NCBI GenBank assembly: GCA_045592985.1
Contig: JAZNVU010000026.1
Span: forward strand, 43,846 to 107,845
From: UMGS172 sp045592985
GTDB lineage: Bacteria; Bacillota; Clostridia; Oscillospirales; Acutalibacteraceae
Direction of reading: 5' to 3'
DNA: 64,000 nucleotides
Shown here: piece by piece, positions 25,341 through 33,305 of the stretch
Position numbering within the stretch: the stretch's first letter is position 1
Layout: each line of letters begins with the position of its first letter
Notes under the pieces: generated by a model
Databases searched by the model: none
What the model saw: the letters and a program-made list of their open reading frames with translations, nothing else
Told to the model about the DNA's origin: nothing
Translations under genes and position numbers: made by a program

Positions 25341-25353
25341 CAGATTTGCAATA
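25341..25353. promoter_or_regulatory. Shared uronate-regulon motif (uxaC side)
   Basis: CAGATTTGCAATA, identical over 13 bases to the motif at 32154-32166 that overlaps the araC promoter. A second TTTGCAAT copy is at 25281-25288, 64 bp away (about six helical turns). Confidence 0.55.
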
Positions 25354-25394
25354 AAAAGTGTTGATGTAAGTTAATTTTTCTTACATCAACACTT
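25353..25394 (-). terminator. Terminator after the lipoprotein gene
   Basis: Perfect 15-bp stem AAGTGTTGATGTAAG / CTTACATCAACACTT with a 9-nt loop and T run on the minus strand. Confidence 0.9.
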
Positions 25395-25403
25395 GATTCA
25401 GGT

Positions 25404-26090
25404 TTATTCGGTTGGTTGTTTTTCGTAAACACGTGTGGTTGATGGGTCTGCTCTTCCATCAACGATAGTTACCAATGTCATACTGTTGCCATCAAGGGTA
25501 AACGACCTTTGAGAGTTGAGATTCTCTCCGCTTAAAGTTATGGTTCCCGACTTTTTCGGGTCACCCCTAAGAGAAAAAGTACCGGAAAGCTTACGGTTCA
25601 TATTTATAGTGACCGTTTCTTTTTTATATTTACTCTTAAATTCAGCAATTTGGAGATTCAGGGTAGTAACATTGGAAGTCAAAGAACGTATATGCTGTTC
25701 TACTGTTTTTAATACCGCATCATAAAACACGTTGGCAGCATTTAAAGTTTCAACGCACTTTTTATCCTCATACAGTTCCAAAACATAATCTACGGTGACG
25801 GTTTCAACAACAACGACCGACTCCGGATATACGCTTGACATGAACTTTTCAACCGATTCGGTAATATCAACTTTTGCTACCCATTTGCCGTAAAGCGATT
25901 GTTCAATCGGTCCATTTTCCGACGAAGTATTTTCATCGTCAGGTTGGCTCGTATTGGAAGGCGTCTCAGACGAAACATCCGAACTGTCAGCAACACTGCT
26001 CATATTAGAAGAAGTATCCTCTTTGCAAGCCGAAAACGCTCCGATACAAAACAACAAACACAAAACAAATGCAATCGTTCTTTTCAACAT
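25404..26090 (-). CDS. Putative lipoprotein of unknown function
   Basis: 228 residues. Type II signal peptide with lipobox FSAC (Cys22), a Ser/Thr/Asp/Glu-rich linker (~25-65), then a domain starting LYGKWVAKVDITESV and ending in short beta-rich repeats (GTFSLRG, GTITLSG). This resembles lipocalin-like surface lipoproteins common in Clostridia, but I cannot assign a family. Start ATG 26090 has GGAG 7 nt upstream. Monocistronic between a promoter and a terminator. Confidence 0.78.
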   Translation of the reverse strand: MLKRTIAFVLCLLFCIGAFSACKEDTSSNMSSVADSSDVSSETPSNTSQPDDENTSSENGPIEQSLYGKWVAKVDITESVEKFMSSVYPESVVVVETVTVDYVLELYEDKKCVETLNAANVFYDAVLKTVEQHIRSLTSNVTTLNLQIAEFKSKYKKETVTINMNRKLSGTFSLRGDPKKSGTITLSGENLNSQRSFTLDGNSMTLVTIVDGRADPSTTRVYEKQPTE

Positions 26091-26122
26091 AACTATCTCC
26101 AAAAACATACAATTATTTAGTA

Positions 26123-26151
26123 ATTATACTACCTATTCGCCAAATTGTCAA
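26123..26151 (-). promoter_or_regulatory. Promoter of the lipoprotein gene
   Basis: -35 TTGACA (26146-26151), -10 TATAAT (26123-26128), 17-bp spacer; perfect consensus. Confidence 0.85.
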
Positions 26152-26188
26152 CGAATAAAAGCATTATAAACAATAATTTTAGCGCATA

Positions 26189-26212
26189 AACTGTTCCAAT
26201 TCTTGAACAGTT
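26189..26212 (-). terminator. Possible terminator of the carboxypeptidase gene
   Basis: 8-bp stem AACTGTTC / GAACAGTT with an 8-nt loop, 4 bp after the stop; only a weak T-tract follows. Confidence 0.5.
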
Positions 26213-26215
26213 GAA

Positions 26216-27577
26216 TCAATATCTTCTCCTTCTGCGTCTCGGCGTGTTTAATACAACACATATAATTATAAATATGAGAATTCCGACAACAATAATGCCG
26301 ATTACCACATAGAATATAGGTGAATGTACCACAGCGTTAAACCCGCGCTCAACACCGCGCATGAAATACATTACATTACTGCGTTCAATGTCCTGAGAAG
26401 CAACCAGTTTAACTGTACCCAACACCTCACCGGCATAGATAACATCACATTCGCCGACAACATCGCCCTTTTTAATAGGTGCCTCATATACCTCGTTATA
26501 CCAACGTATAGTGGTGCTGATGGTGGAGGAATCTGCAACTTTCGGAACTATTGCAGAAAGACTTTGCTGCGGAGCCACAGACACAAAATCAATATCCCAT
26601 GCAAGGTCGACCGGTGCTTCGCCTATTATCTCGCCGCCCTGTAATACGGTTTTGTATTCGAACTCGTTAAATGCCCATTCGTAAAGTGCTTTCGAGTCGC
26701 CAAATTCAAGTCTTATCTTGTTTCTTTTGTTTTCGGCATCCTCGTAAACAGGACTGTTCATCAAAATACAGACATAAGTCATGCCGTCTTTAGTGGCGCT
26801 TGAAATAAGACATCTTCCTGCAGGGTCGGTATAACCTGTTTTAATACCTTTGGCATACTTATAATAATAAGGCTCATTTTTATACTTTTCTGCTGAACAC
26901 TTTTGACCGTTATTAAGCAACAAAAAGTTGGTGGATGTGTATGTGCGTGCCTGAGATTTATTGGTCGCAGGCATTTTATATTGGGTAGAAAAAGCAACCT
27001 CTTTAAGTACAGGATTTGACAAAAACTCCTTAGTAAGAAGGTACATGTCATTTACGGTAGTATAATGTTCTGTGTTATGTAAACCATGAGCATTCATGTA
27101 TTTTGTATTAGTCATACCAAGGTCAGTTGCCCTTTTATTCATTAACGCAACGAACGCATCAATGTTTCCACTGACATGTTCAGCAATAGCGTTGGCACCG
27201 TCATTAGCAGATGACAAGAGCAGAATATAAAGCATTTGACGTACAGTAACCTGCTCCCCTACCTTAAGACCGCCCATAGAAGACCCTGTGCCTTGCAAAA
27301 GTTTTATGGCATTTTCCGAAACGGTTATGATTTCATCATCAAGGTCATTCGTGTTTTCATAAAGCAGCAAAGCCGTCATTAATTTTGTAAGCGATGCGGG
27401 ATAAAGCCGTTTATCGGCATTTTTGGAATACAAAACTCCGTCAGTATCGGGATTAACAAGCAAAACGCCCTCTGCATCGACATCAAAATTAGTCGGTGTA
27501 TAGGCATATGCCGGCAAAACCAATACCGAGAGCATAGCAAAAGCACAAATCAGCACACAAAAAATCTTGGTTTTCAT
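26216..27577 (-). CDS. D-alanyl-D-alanine carboxypeptidase (PBP5/DacF type)
   Basis: 453 residues. Signal peptide, then penicillin-binding motifs SxxK (S62-K65, PASLTKLMT), SxN (S123-A-N125) and KTG (K246-T-G, KGIKTGYTDPAGRC). A C-terminal beta domain precedes a membrane helix and an Arg-rich end (RRRRRRY). Trims the terminal D-Ala of peptidoglycan stem peptides outside the membrane. A C-terminal helix rather than an amphipathic anchor is a minor variation. RBS AGGAGA before ATG. Confidence 0.93.
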   Translation of the reverse strand: MKTKIFCVLICAFAMLSVLVLPAYAYTPTNFDVDAEGVLLVNPDTDGVLYSKNADKRLYPASLTKLMTALLLYENTNDLDDEIITVSENAIKLLQGTGSSMGGLKVGEQVTVRQMLYILLLSSANDGANAIAEHVSGNIDAFVALMNKRATDLGMTNTKYMNAHGLHNTEHYTTVNDMYLLTKEFLSNPVLKEVAFSTQYKMPATNKSQARTYTSTNFLLLNNGQKCSAEKYKNEPYYYKYAKGIKTGYTDPAGRCLISSATKDGMTYVCILMNSPVYEDAENKRNKIRLEFGDSKALYEWAFNEFEYKTVLQGGEIIGEAPVDLAWDIDFVSVAPQQSLSAIVPKVADSSTISTTIRWYNEVYEAPIKKGDVVGECDVIYAGEVLGTVKLVASQDIERSNVMYFMRGVERGFNAVVHSPIFYVVIGIIVVGILIFIIICVVLNTPRRRRRRY

Positions 27578-27610
27578 TGTTTCTCCTTGAAATATAGAAA
27601 ATAAAATAGT

Positions 27611-27639
27611 ATTATAATGATGTAAGGTTCTAATAACAA
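27611..27639 (-). promoter_or_regulatory. Promoter of the carboxypeptidase gene
   Basis: -35 TTGTTA (27634-27639), -10 TATAAT (27611-27616), 17-bp spacer. Confidence 0.75.
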
Positions 27640-27710
27640 CTTAAGTATAACAACTTTTTTGCCAAAAGAAAAGAGTATTTTTAATATTTTTTTAAAAGGA
27701 GGTGCAGATT

Positions 27711-28409
27711 ATGATATATGTGACCGGTGATATGCATGGCGACGAATCGCGGCTTTATGACTCACAGTGGCGAAAGCTCAAGAAGGATGATATTTTGATT
27801 GTTTGCGGTGACTTCGGTTACCTTTGGAATGGCGGGAAAGCCGAAAAAAGCGTGTTAGACTATCTCGGCAGTAGGAAATTCACTGTTTGTTTTGTCGACG
27901 GCACCCACGAAAACTTCGGGAAGATAAACAAATGTCACGAAACCATTTGGAAAGGTGGTCACGTTCACCGTATAAACGGCAATCTGTTCCACCTCATGCG
28001 CGGTCAGATTTTTAACATCGAAGGGGTGAAGATATTTACCTTCGGCGGCGGTGAAAGTGATGACCGAGAAGTACGAAACACCGAGGAACACGGTATCTGG
28101 TTTCGTGAAGAACTTCCCTCACCCGAACAGTTGGCTATCGGCGCTCACAACCTTGACGAAGCAGGTCTTAAAGTAGACTATATCATCACACACGAACCGC
28201 CTTTGAGAGTAAAAAGTTCCATGCTTTTACGCAAAGGTCAGCCCGAGCAGGTCAACAAACTCAACGGCTATTTTGAAGAACTTGCAAGGTCGGTAAAGTT
28301 TAAGCACTGGTACTTTGGAAGCCTGCATGAGGACCGTCTTGTAACGGCAGACTACACCTGCCTTTTTGAAAAAATAATTCCCTTGGGCAGCAAAGAACAA
28401 CCAAAATAA
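27711..28409 (+). CDS. Metallophosphoesterase (calcineurin-like)
   Basis: 232 residues. Metal-binding motifs in order: GDMHGD, CGDFGYLWNGG, DGTHENF, GGGESDD and ITHEPP, with GSLHED near the end. Start ATG 27711 with AGGAGGT 7 nt upstream. Single domain, cytoplasmic. Members hydrolyse phosphoesters of nucleotides, proteins or RNA; no neighbour indicates the substrate. Confidence 0.85.
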   Translation: MIYVTGDMHGDESRLYDSQWRKLKKDDILIVCGDFGYLWNGGKAEKSVLDYLGSRKFTVCFVDGTHENFGKINKCHETIWKGGHVHRINGNLFHLMRGQIFNIEGVKIFTFGGGESDDREVRNTEEHGIWFREELPSPEQLAIGAHNLDEAGLKVDYIITHEPPLRVKSSMLLRKGQPEQVNKLNGYFEELARSVKFKHWYFGSLHEDRLVTADYTCLFEKIIPLGSKEQPK

Positions 28410-28445
28410 AAGCAAGGTTTGGAGCAGTTCCACACCTTGCTTTTT
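28408..28445. terminator. Bidirectional terminator
   Basis: AAAAGCAAGGT / ACCTTGCTTTT (11 bp) with a 15-nt loop, between the metallophosphoesterase (+) and azlD (-). Confidence 0.88.
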
Positions 28446-28448
28446 AAT

Positions 28449-28760
28449 TTAGATGAATTTCATTACTATCTCGGTCACAAGAACCGCGCAGCATGCCGAA
28501 AGTGCCACCGTGACAAGTCCCTTTTCAAAAAATGCCAACACAAGTGCTACTACCACGCCTGCGACTGCGGAAACCAAACTACCTGTCGAGGTAAACACCG
28601 CCGGAAACGTCATGGCAGCAAGAACTGCATACGGCATATAGTACAGAAACGACCTTATGAAACGGTTTTTTATTTTTTTGCGGAAGATCACCATCGGTAC
28701 CATTCTGACAAGATAAGTGACTATTGCCATAACAGCGATATGAAGCAGTATCTCGGTCAT
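28449..28760 (-). CDS. azlD: Branched-chain amino acid exporter small subunit (AzlD)
   Basis: 103 residues, four hydrophobic helices; family features YLVRMVPMVIFRKKI (VR-x-x-P) and FLYYMPYAVLAAMTFP. Forms the exporter with AzlC, encoded immediately upstream with a 4-bp overlap. Confidence 0.9.
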   Translation of the reverse strand: MTEILLHIAVMAIVTYLVRMVPMVIFRKKIKNRFIRSFLYYMPYAVLAAMTFPAVFTSTGSLVSAVAGVVVALVLAFFEKGLVTVALSACCAVLVTEIVMKFI

Positions 28761-29482
28761 TCTGCCACCTCCACATCATCGTCAACCGGTTTAATTAGCG
28801 CACCGACCGTAGCGGCAACCACAGCGCAAATAATGATTACAAATCCCGATGACACCGATTTTAAGAACGGAACATACGCAAAACAACAACTAAGCAACGA
28901 CGCCAACACTACCACTACCGCAACCGAAAAGCACTTTTTAAGCGGAGGAATAAAAATAGCGATAAACATACCATAAATGGCAATACCCAAGGCTCCCAGA
29001 ATTAAAGTCGGCAATAACGAGCCTGCTGCGGCACCGAGCAACGTGCCTATTGCCCAACCAAAGTATGGCAAAGTTATAAGTCCGTACATATATTTACTTC
29101 CAACTTCGCCTTTGTTTCCCGTCGCAACGGCAAAAATCTCATCAGTAATACCGAAAGATACCGCCAAACGCCCGGGCATTGTGACCGAGCGATGTAGTTT
29201 TTGAGACACCGATACCGACATTAACGAATACCGAAGATTGATAATAAATTGTGTAAGTGCAGCCTCGAAAAGCGACCCATGACTAAGCATCAATGACAAA
29301 CCTGCCAATTGCCCTGCAGAGGTAAGGTTGGTCATAGAGATAAGTACGGCGAGTAAAACAGGGATGTTACCCTTTACCGCCATTACACCGAACGCAAACG
29401 AAACCGGTATATATCCCAAAGCTATCGGAACACCGTCACTGAGACCTTTTTTAAAACTGTTGTTGAACTCAATATTATGCAA
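28757..29482 (-). CDS. azlC: Branched-chain amino acid exporter large subunit (AzlC)
   Basis: About 241 residues. N-terminal family block FKKGLSDGVPIALGYIPVSFAFGVMA followed by TSAGQLAGLSLM and several helices; homologous to E. coli YgaZ. Start uncertain: no ATG. I prefer TTG 29482, with AAGG 9 nt upstream, over TTG 29503, which would be only about six bases from the predicted transcript start. Exports branched-chain amino acids in characterised relatives. Confidence 0.87.
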   Translation of the reverse strand: MHNIEFNNSFKKGLSDGVPIALGYIPVSFAFGVMAVKGNIPVLLAVLISMTNLTSAGQLAGLSLMLSHGSLFEAALTQFIINLRYSLMSVSVSQKLHRSVTMPGRLAVSFGITDEIFAVATGNKGEVGSKYMYGLITLPYFGWAIGTLLGAAAGSLLPTLILGALGIAIYGMFIAIFIPPLKKCFSVAVVVVLASLLSCCFAYVPFLKSVSSGFVIIICAVVAATVGALIKPVDDDVEVAE

Positions 29483-29515
29483 TTCACATCGCCTTGTTTT
29501 CAATAATATGCCGAC

Positions 29516-29544
29516 ATTTTACCATAAACCGCAAAAAATTTCAA
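29516..29544 (-). promoter_or_regulatory. azlCD promoter
   Basis: -35 TTGAAA (29539-29544), -10 TAAAAT (29516-29521), 17-bp spacer. Confidence 0.7.
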
Positions 29545-29571
29545 TATATTGCATTAATTTCAAAATTTTTC

Positions 29572-29600
29572 TTGTTATATTGTGGATTATGTGTTACAAT
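29572..29600 (+). promoter_or_regulatory. nrdR promoter
   Basis: -35 TTGTTA (29572-29577), -10 TACAAT (29595-29600), 17-bp spacer. Confidence 0.7.
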
Positions 29601-29632
29601 AAGTCAAACAATATTGTTAGGAGCGTCTTAAA

Positions 29633-30091
29633 ATGAAGTGTCCGTTTTGTTCTTATGAAGAAAGTAAAGTTATCGACTCGAGGCCGACCGACGAAGGCGA
29701 ACGCATCCGTCGCCGCAGAGAGTGTCTTAAGTGTCAGAAGCGCTTTACCACTTATGAAATAATCGAAAGTCTCCCCATTGTTGTTATCAAAAAGGATAAA
29801 TCGCGTGAGGTGTTTAACCGCGATAAACTTATCAACGGTATGCTCAAAGCCTGCGAGAAACGTCCTGTTTCCATTAATAGCATCGAGCACGCCGTAAACG
29901 AAATAGAAGCTGTCTTGCAGAATTCACTTGACCGCGAGGTTACAAGCGACCACATCGGCGAACTTGTTATGGAAAAGTTGAAAACTTTAGACGAGGTAGC
30001 ATACGTGAGATTTGCCAGCGTTTACCGTCAGTTCAAAGATATCAGCACCTTTATGGAAGAACTTAACAAGTTACTAACCGACAAGAAATAA
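29633..30091 (+). CDS. nrdR: Ribonucleotide reductase regulator NrdR
   Basis: 152 residues. Zinc ribbon CPFC...CLKC (residues 3-6 and 31-34), RRRRECLKCQKRFTTYE, then the ATP-cone domain that senses ATP/dATP (VIKKDKSREVFNRDKLINGML). Represses ribonucleotide reductase genes when dATP is high. Standard family length. No nrd structural gene in the window. Confidence 0.96.
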   Translation: MKCPFCSYEESKVIDSRPTDEGERIRRRRECLKCQKRFTTYEIIESLPIVVIKKDKSREVFNRDKLINGMLKACEKRPVSINSIEHAVNEIEAVLQNSLDREVTSDHIGELVMEKLKTLDEVAYVRFASVYRQFKDISTFMEELNKLLTDKK

Positions 30092-30122
30092 TAAAAATCT
30101 TTCATTTTTATAAAATTTAGAC

Positions 30123-30151
30123 TTGACAACGGTAATAAGATGTTGTAAAAT
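30123..30151 (+). promoter_or_regulatory. Promoter of tRNA-Thr
   Basis: -35 TTGACA (30123-30128), -10 TAAAAT (30146-30151), 17-bp spacer, about 19 bp before the tRNA. Confidence 0.8.
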
Positions 30152-30169
30152 ACATACCGTTGCGAGTGC

Positions 30170-30245
30170 GCTGTTATGGCTCAGGTGGTAGAGCACATCC
30201 TTGGTAAGGATGAGGTCGGCAGTTCGAGTCTGCCTAACAGCTCCA
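30170..30245 (+). tRNA. tRNA-Thr (GGT)
   Basis: 76 nt including encoded CCA. Acceptor GCTGTTA/TAACAGC; anticodon stem CATCC/GGATG around TTGGTAA (anticodon GGT); T-arm GGCAG/CTGCC. Confidence 0.96.
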
Positions 30246-30249
30246 AACG

Positions 30250-30280
30250 AAAATCCGTTCACGTAAGTGGACGGATTTTT
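30250..30280 (+). terminator. Terminator after tRNA-Thr
   Basis: 13-bp stem AAAATCCGTTCAC / GTGGACGGATTTT (one G-U) with GTAA tetraloop and T-tract. Confidence 0.88.
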
Positions 30281-30310
30281 GTTTGTATTATTCACTATTT
30301 ATTTTTCATC

Positions 30311-30390
30311 ATTCATTATTCATTAAAAAGGAACGGATTTTCAAATGAATAATGAATATTGAAGTCGCACGGCTAATGAATAATGAATAA
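30311..30390. repeat. Three copies of a 14-bp repeat (AATGAATAATGAAT)
   Basis: One inverted copy (30311-30324) and two direct copies (30344-30357, 30375-30388), each internally ATGAATA-repetitive. They can form long hairpins. Compact intergenic repeat between a tRNA and an AT-rich gene; a small non-autonomous element is possible but has no visible target duplication. Confidence 0.7.
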
Positions 30391-30393
30391 TTA

Positions 30394-30422
30394 TTGCGTC
30401 TCCTCTACTTTTGTGCTATAAT
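30394..30422 (+). promoter_or_regulatory. Promoter of the small anchored protein gene
   Basis: -35 TTGCGT (30394-30399), extended -10 TGCTATAAT (core 30417-30422), 17-bp spacer. Confidence 0.7.
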
Positions 30423-30442
30423 ACACCCAAAGAGGTGATTGT

Positions 30443-30910
30443 ATGAAAATAGTAAAGAGAATTTTTATAATACTATTAATTGCTATATTTATCTTACCTG
30501 TTATCTCATATATTGGAATTGTTATTACTAACAACTATATTGCTGATAAAATAGAAAAAGATTTAGTTTCATATCAACTTCCTTCAAACACAAAATTGGT
30601 AGATTCAGTTTCAGCTGCCGCTAAGCTTACAGGCAACGGAAACGGTATGCAGTATATGGGTGCTATTCTTGTTGATAGTTATTTGAGCAAAGAAGAACTT
30701 AAAGAATATTATTCATCTAAATTTGATTATATTGAAGTTAATGAACAAGAAACGGTAAATCTTGATTTTATTCAAAATGTGTCTTTTAATGCAGATATAA
30801 AGTCGGGAGATAATACTTACTATTCCGTAATCTGTTGGGATGATGACAGAAGAGAAATGTTTGGAGATTTTATTTCTGAATTGCTTGATTTTGATATAAG
30901 AGGACATTAA
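30443..30910 (+). CDS. Small membrane-anchored protein of unknown function
   Basis: 155 residues. N-terminal helix (RIFIILLIAIFILPVISYIGIVI), then an extracytoplasmic domain of about 120 residues with a helix-rich KEELKEYYSSKFDYIEV and a beta segment NTYYSVICWDDD. Not recognised. RBS AGAGGTGA about 6 nt from ATG and its own promoter indicate a real gene. It is noticeably richer in A/T-ending codons than its neighbours and sits beside the AATGAATA repeats after a tRNA, which may indicate recent acquisition. Confidence 0.72.
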   Translation: MKIVKRIFIILLIAIFILPVISYIGIVITNNYIADKIEKDLVSYQLPSNTKLVDSVSAAAKLTGNGNGMQYMGAILVDSYLSKEELKEYYSSKFDYIEVNEQETVNLDFIQNVSFNADIKSGDNTYYSVICWDDDRREMFGDFISELLDFDIRGH

Positions 30911-30976
30911 AAATAAAAATATAAAGAAAATCTTCGGTTTTCCACCAGTTCTTTTTTGGACACGAATGACAAACTA

Positions 30977-31022
30977 AAAGTCCCACAAACCCAGTACTTT
31001 CAAGGGTTGTGGGGCTTTTTTG
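30977..31022 (+). terminator. Terminator downstream of the small anchored protein
   Basis: AAAGTCCCACAAACCC pairs with GGGTTGTGGGGCTTT (about 15 bp), followed by six T. The 322 bp between this gene and araC hold only this hairpin and the one at 31106. Confidence 0.85.
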
Positions 31023-31105
31023 TTTAGCGTTTATAAAAACCAACAAATCGAAAAATGTTAATAATACTTAATATTTGTTAATTAAAAAGTTAGTCAGCAT
31101 ACAAC

Positions 31106-31147
31106 AACCGCATCAATCCATAAAACAGGATTGACGCGGTTATTTTT
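31106..31147 (+). terminator. Second hairpin/terminator-like element
   Basis: AACCGCATCAATCC / GGATTGACGCGGTT, 14 bp with one mismatch and an 8-nt loop, then TTATTTTT on the plus strand. No plus-strand gene lies between it and the previous terminator, so it may be a backup or the tail of a short RNA. Confidence 0.55.
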
Positions 31148-31232
31148 CATTACTTAACTACTGTATGTCAAAGTTAAAGCTAATAACATCTCCAAATAAG
31201 TGGTCTGAAAATGATTTTACAATCTATTTGCT

Positions 31233-32069
31233 TCACTTCTTACACTCCTGCTTGGGAGAGATACCGAAACGATCTTTATACAGCCTGTAAAACGACGAAT
31301 AGTCCTTAAATCCACAATCGGTACACACTTTGCCTGCCGATTCTCCCTTTTGTATTCGCGAACGTGCAGCTATAAGTCTTTTTATAGTTATATACTCCCA
31401 CACCGGCGAACCGGTTGCCTTGCGGAAAATACGGTTAAGTTGAGACTGACTTATATAAAACATATCACTGATACTTTTGAGTGACAGAGGCTCAAACAAA
31501 TGGTCGTTGATATATTTTATTATTCTGACGGCATTATCGTTTGATACTGTCACTTTTTCTTGCGGTAAACTATTCAATTTATTTACATAAGCCTTGTATA
31601 TTTCACCCAGCACAGCAAAAACTTTACTGTCACATTCCAGACGGTTACCTAACACCGATTCACCTTTAAAGCAGGACATTAATAGCATATAAAGGTTACT
31701 CGGAAAATCCTCGGAATGGTATTGGTTATTCAGTCCCAATGGGCGGTCAAAAAACGGTTTTAATAAAATTCCTTCAGGGTCGAACGCTGTAATTATCTCG
31801 GGCAGAATATGAATTACAATTCTTTCATACGGAGTGTTATCAAGCACGCAAAGGTTATGCGTCTCGGACGGACGCATTATCATAATATCACCAGAGCGCA
31901 AAAGATACTCTGAGCCTTCGACAAGGTATTTACAGTTTCCCGATACAAAATAATATATTTCTATTTGGTCATGTGCGTGCATGGGAAAAGTCTCAGATTT
32001 GGGGTCTGATGAAACATTATGGTGAATATATCTTCCCGCGTCGCGATAGAAAAACATGTTGCCTTCCAT
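31233..32069 (-). CDS. AraC-family regulator, probable uronate activator
   Basis: 278 residues. N-terminal cupin sensor (FPMHAHDQIEIYYFVSGNCKYLVEG, RSGDIMIMRPSETHNL) and C-terminal double HTH (LSLKSISDMFYISQSQLNRIFRKATG and VCTDCGFKDYSSFYRLYKDRFGISP). Divergent from the uxuA operon across a 186-bp region containing three TTTGCAA elements. It most likely responds to a sugar or uronate and activates uxuA and possibly uxaC. Start could also be the ATG four codons on, which has GGAAGG 4 nt upstream. Confidence 0.85.
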   Translation of the reverse strand: MEGNMFFYRDAGRYIHHNVSSDPKSETFPMHAHDQIEIYYFVSGNCKYLVEGSEYLLRSGDIMIMRPSETHNLCVLDNTPYERIVIHILPEIITAFDPEGILLKPFFDRPLGLNNQYHSEDFPSNLYMLLMSCFKGESVLGNRLECDSKVFAVLGEIYKAYVNKLNSLPQEKVTVSNDNAVRIIKYINDHLFEPLSLKSISDMFYISQSQLNRIFRKATGSPVWEYITIKRLIAARSRIQKGESAGKVCTDCGFKDYSSFYRLYKDRFGISPKQECKK

Positions 32070-32135
32070 TTTTTAAAACCTCATTTTGCTAAAATAATCA
32101 CGTTTTTTAGCCTAAAATCGTCTTTTCTTTTCAAA

Positions 32136-32164
32136 AGTATATCACTTTATGCACAGATTTGCAA
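32136..32164 (-). promoter_or_regulatory. araC promoter
   Basis: -35 TTGCAA (32159-32164), -10 TATACT (32136-32141), 17-bp spacer. The -35 lies inside the CAGATTTGCAATA motif, which would allow autoregulation. Confidence 0.68.
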
Positions 32165-32201
32165 TATATAAAGACCTTTTTTGCAATGGTTTTTTGCAAA
32201 T
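32154..32201. promoter_or_regulatory. TTTGCAA motif cluster in araC-uxuA control region
   Basis: TTTGCAAT at 32158-32165 (within CAGATTTGCAATA) and 32180-32187, and TTTGCAAA at 32193-32200. The last lies just upstream of the uxuA -10 TATACT (32210-32215), which has no recognisable -35, as expected for an activator-dependent promoter. Confidence 0.58.
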
Positions 32202-32255
32202 GTATGTTGTATACTGTAAACAGGGATTTATTATAAATACAAGGAGGATATTTTT

Positions 32256-33293
32256 ATAAAACTGACCTTTCGCTGGTACGGTGATTCTGACCCCGTAACC
32301 TTGGAAAAAATCCGCCAGATTCCTACCATGTCAGGAATTGTTTCGGCTGTTTACGACGTGGCACCCGGCGGAGTATGGAGCCGAGAAAGTATAGCCGAAC
32401 TTAAGAAAAAGGCTAACGATGCAGGGTTGGAATTTGAAGTTGTTGAGAGTGTTCCTGTTCCTGAGGATATTAAACTCGGCAATGAAAAAGCACCGCAACT
32501 TATTGAAAATTATTGCGAAAACATCCGACGTTTGGGTGAAGCAGGCGTAAAGTGCGTTTGTTATAATTTTATGCCTGTTTTCGACTGGCTCCGCAGCGAA
32601 CTCGAGCATGCCCAGCCTGACGGTGCAAACGCTCTTGCCTATGACCATGCCGAGGTTCTTAAAATGGACCCGTTGAAGAGTGAGTTGTCTTTGCCCGGTT
32701 GGGATGCAAGTTACACTAAAGAAGGCCTTCGTGATTTGCTCAATCAGTATAAGGAAATCGGAGAAGACAAGCTTTGGGAAAACCTTGAAGTGTTTTTAAA
32801 GGCTGTTATCCCAGTAGCAGAAGAGGTTGGCATAAAAATGGCCATCCACCCCGATGATCCGCCATGGGGCATGTTTGGTTTGCCCAGAATCATCACCTGC
32901 GAGGAAAACTATGACCGCTTCTTAAAGTTGGTTGATAGTCCCGCAAACGGTCTTACCTTCTGCACAGGCTCTTTGGGTGCAGACCCCAACAACGACCTTA
33001 TTAAAATGGCATCAAAATATGCCGATAGAATCCACTTCTTACATCTGCGTAACATTAAATATGACGGTGAACGTTGCTTTGAAGAGGTCGGTCATCCCAC
33101 CGAATGCGGTTCTATTGATATGTTCGGTATCGTCAAGGCTTTGGTTGATAAAAATTGGGACGGTTATGTAAGACCCGACCATGGCCGTATGATATGGGGC
33201 GAAAAAGGTCGCTACGGTTACGGACTTTTTGACCGTGCTTTAGGTGCCACCTACATCGCAGGTCTTTTTGAAGCAGTTGAAAAACTTAAATAA
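32256..33293 (+). CDS. uxuA: Mannonate dehydratase with an ATA initiation codon
   Basis: 345 residues from ATA. D-mannonate to 2-keto-3-deoxy-D-gluconate. Begins (M)KLTFRWYGDSDPVTLEKIRQIP, the conserved UxuA N-terminus; later MAIHPDDPPWGMFGLPRI, FLHLRNIKYDG and YVRPDHGRMIWGE bind substrate and metal. No ATG, GTG or TTG occurs in frame between the upstream stop (32217) and codon 16, while ATA lies 8 nt after a perfect AGGAGG and exactly where the family methionine falls. The first normal start (TTG 32301) would delete the conserved FRWYGDSDP. First gene of the seven-gene operon. Confidence 0.9.
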   Translation: MKLTFRWYGDSDPVTLEKIRQIPTMSGIVSAVYDVAPGGVWSRESIAELKKKANDAGLEFEVVESVPVPEDIKLGNEKAPQLIENYCENIRRLGEAGVKCVCYNFMPVFDWLRSELEHAQPDGANALAYDHAEVLKMDPLKSELSLPGWDASYTKEGLRDLLNQYKEIGEDKLWENLEVFLKAVIPVAEEVGIKMAIHPDDPPWGMFGLPRIITCEENYDRFLKLVDSPANGLTFCTGSLGADPNNDLIKMASKYADRIHFLHLRNIKYDGERCFEEVGHPTECGSIDMFGIVKALVDKNWDGYVRPDHGRMIWGEKGRYGYGLFDRALGATYIAGLFEAVEKLK

Positions 33294-33305
33294 GGAAGTG
33301 GTTTC

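Noticed and set aside
30311..30390. CRISPR-like array
   Set aside because: Repeats are 14 bp, AT-only in pattern, in mixed orientation and without uniform spacers or cas genes.
32301..33293. uxuA starting at TTG 32301
   Set aside because: It would remove the conserved FRWYGDSDP segment and lies 53 nt from the only good ribosome site.
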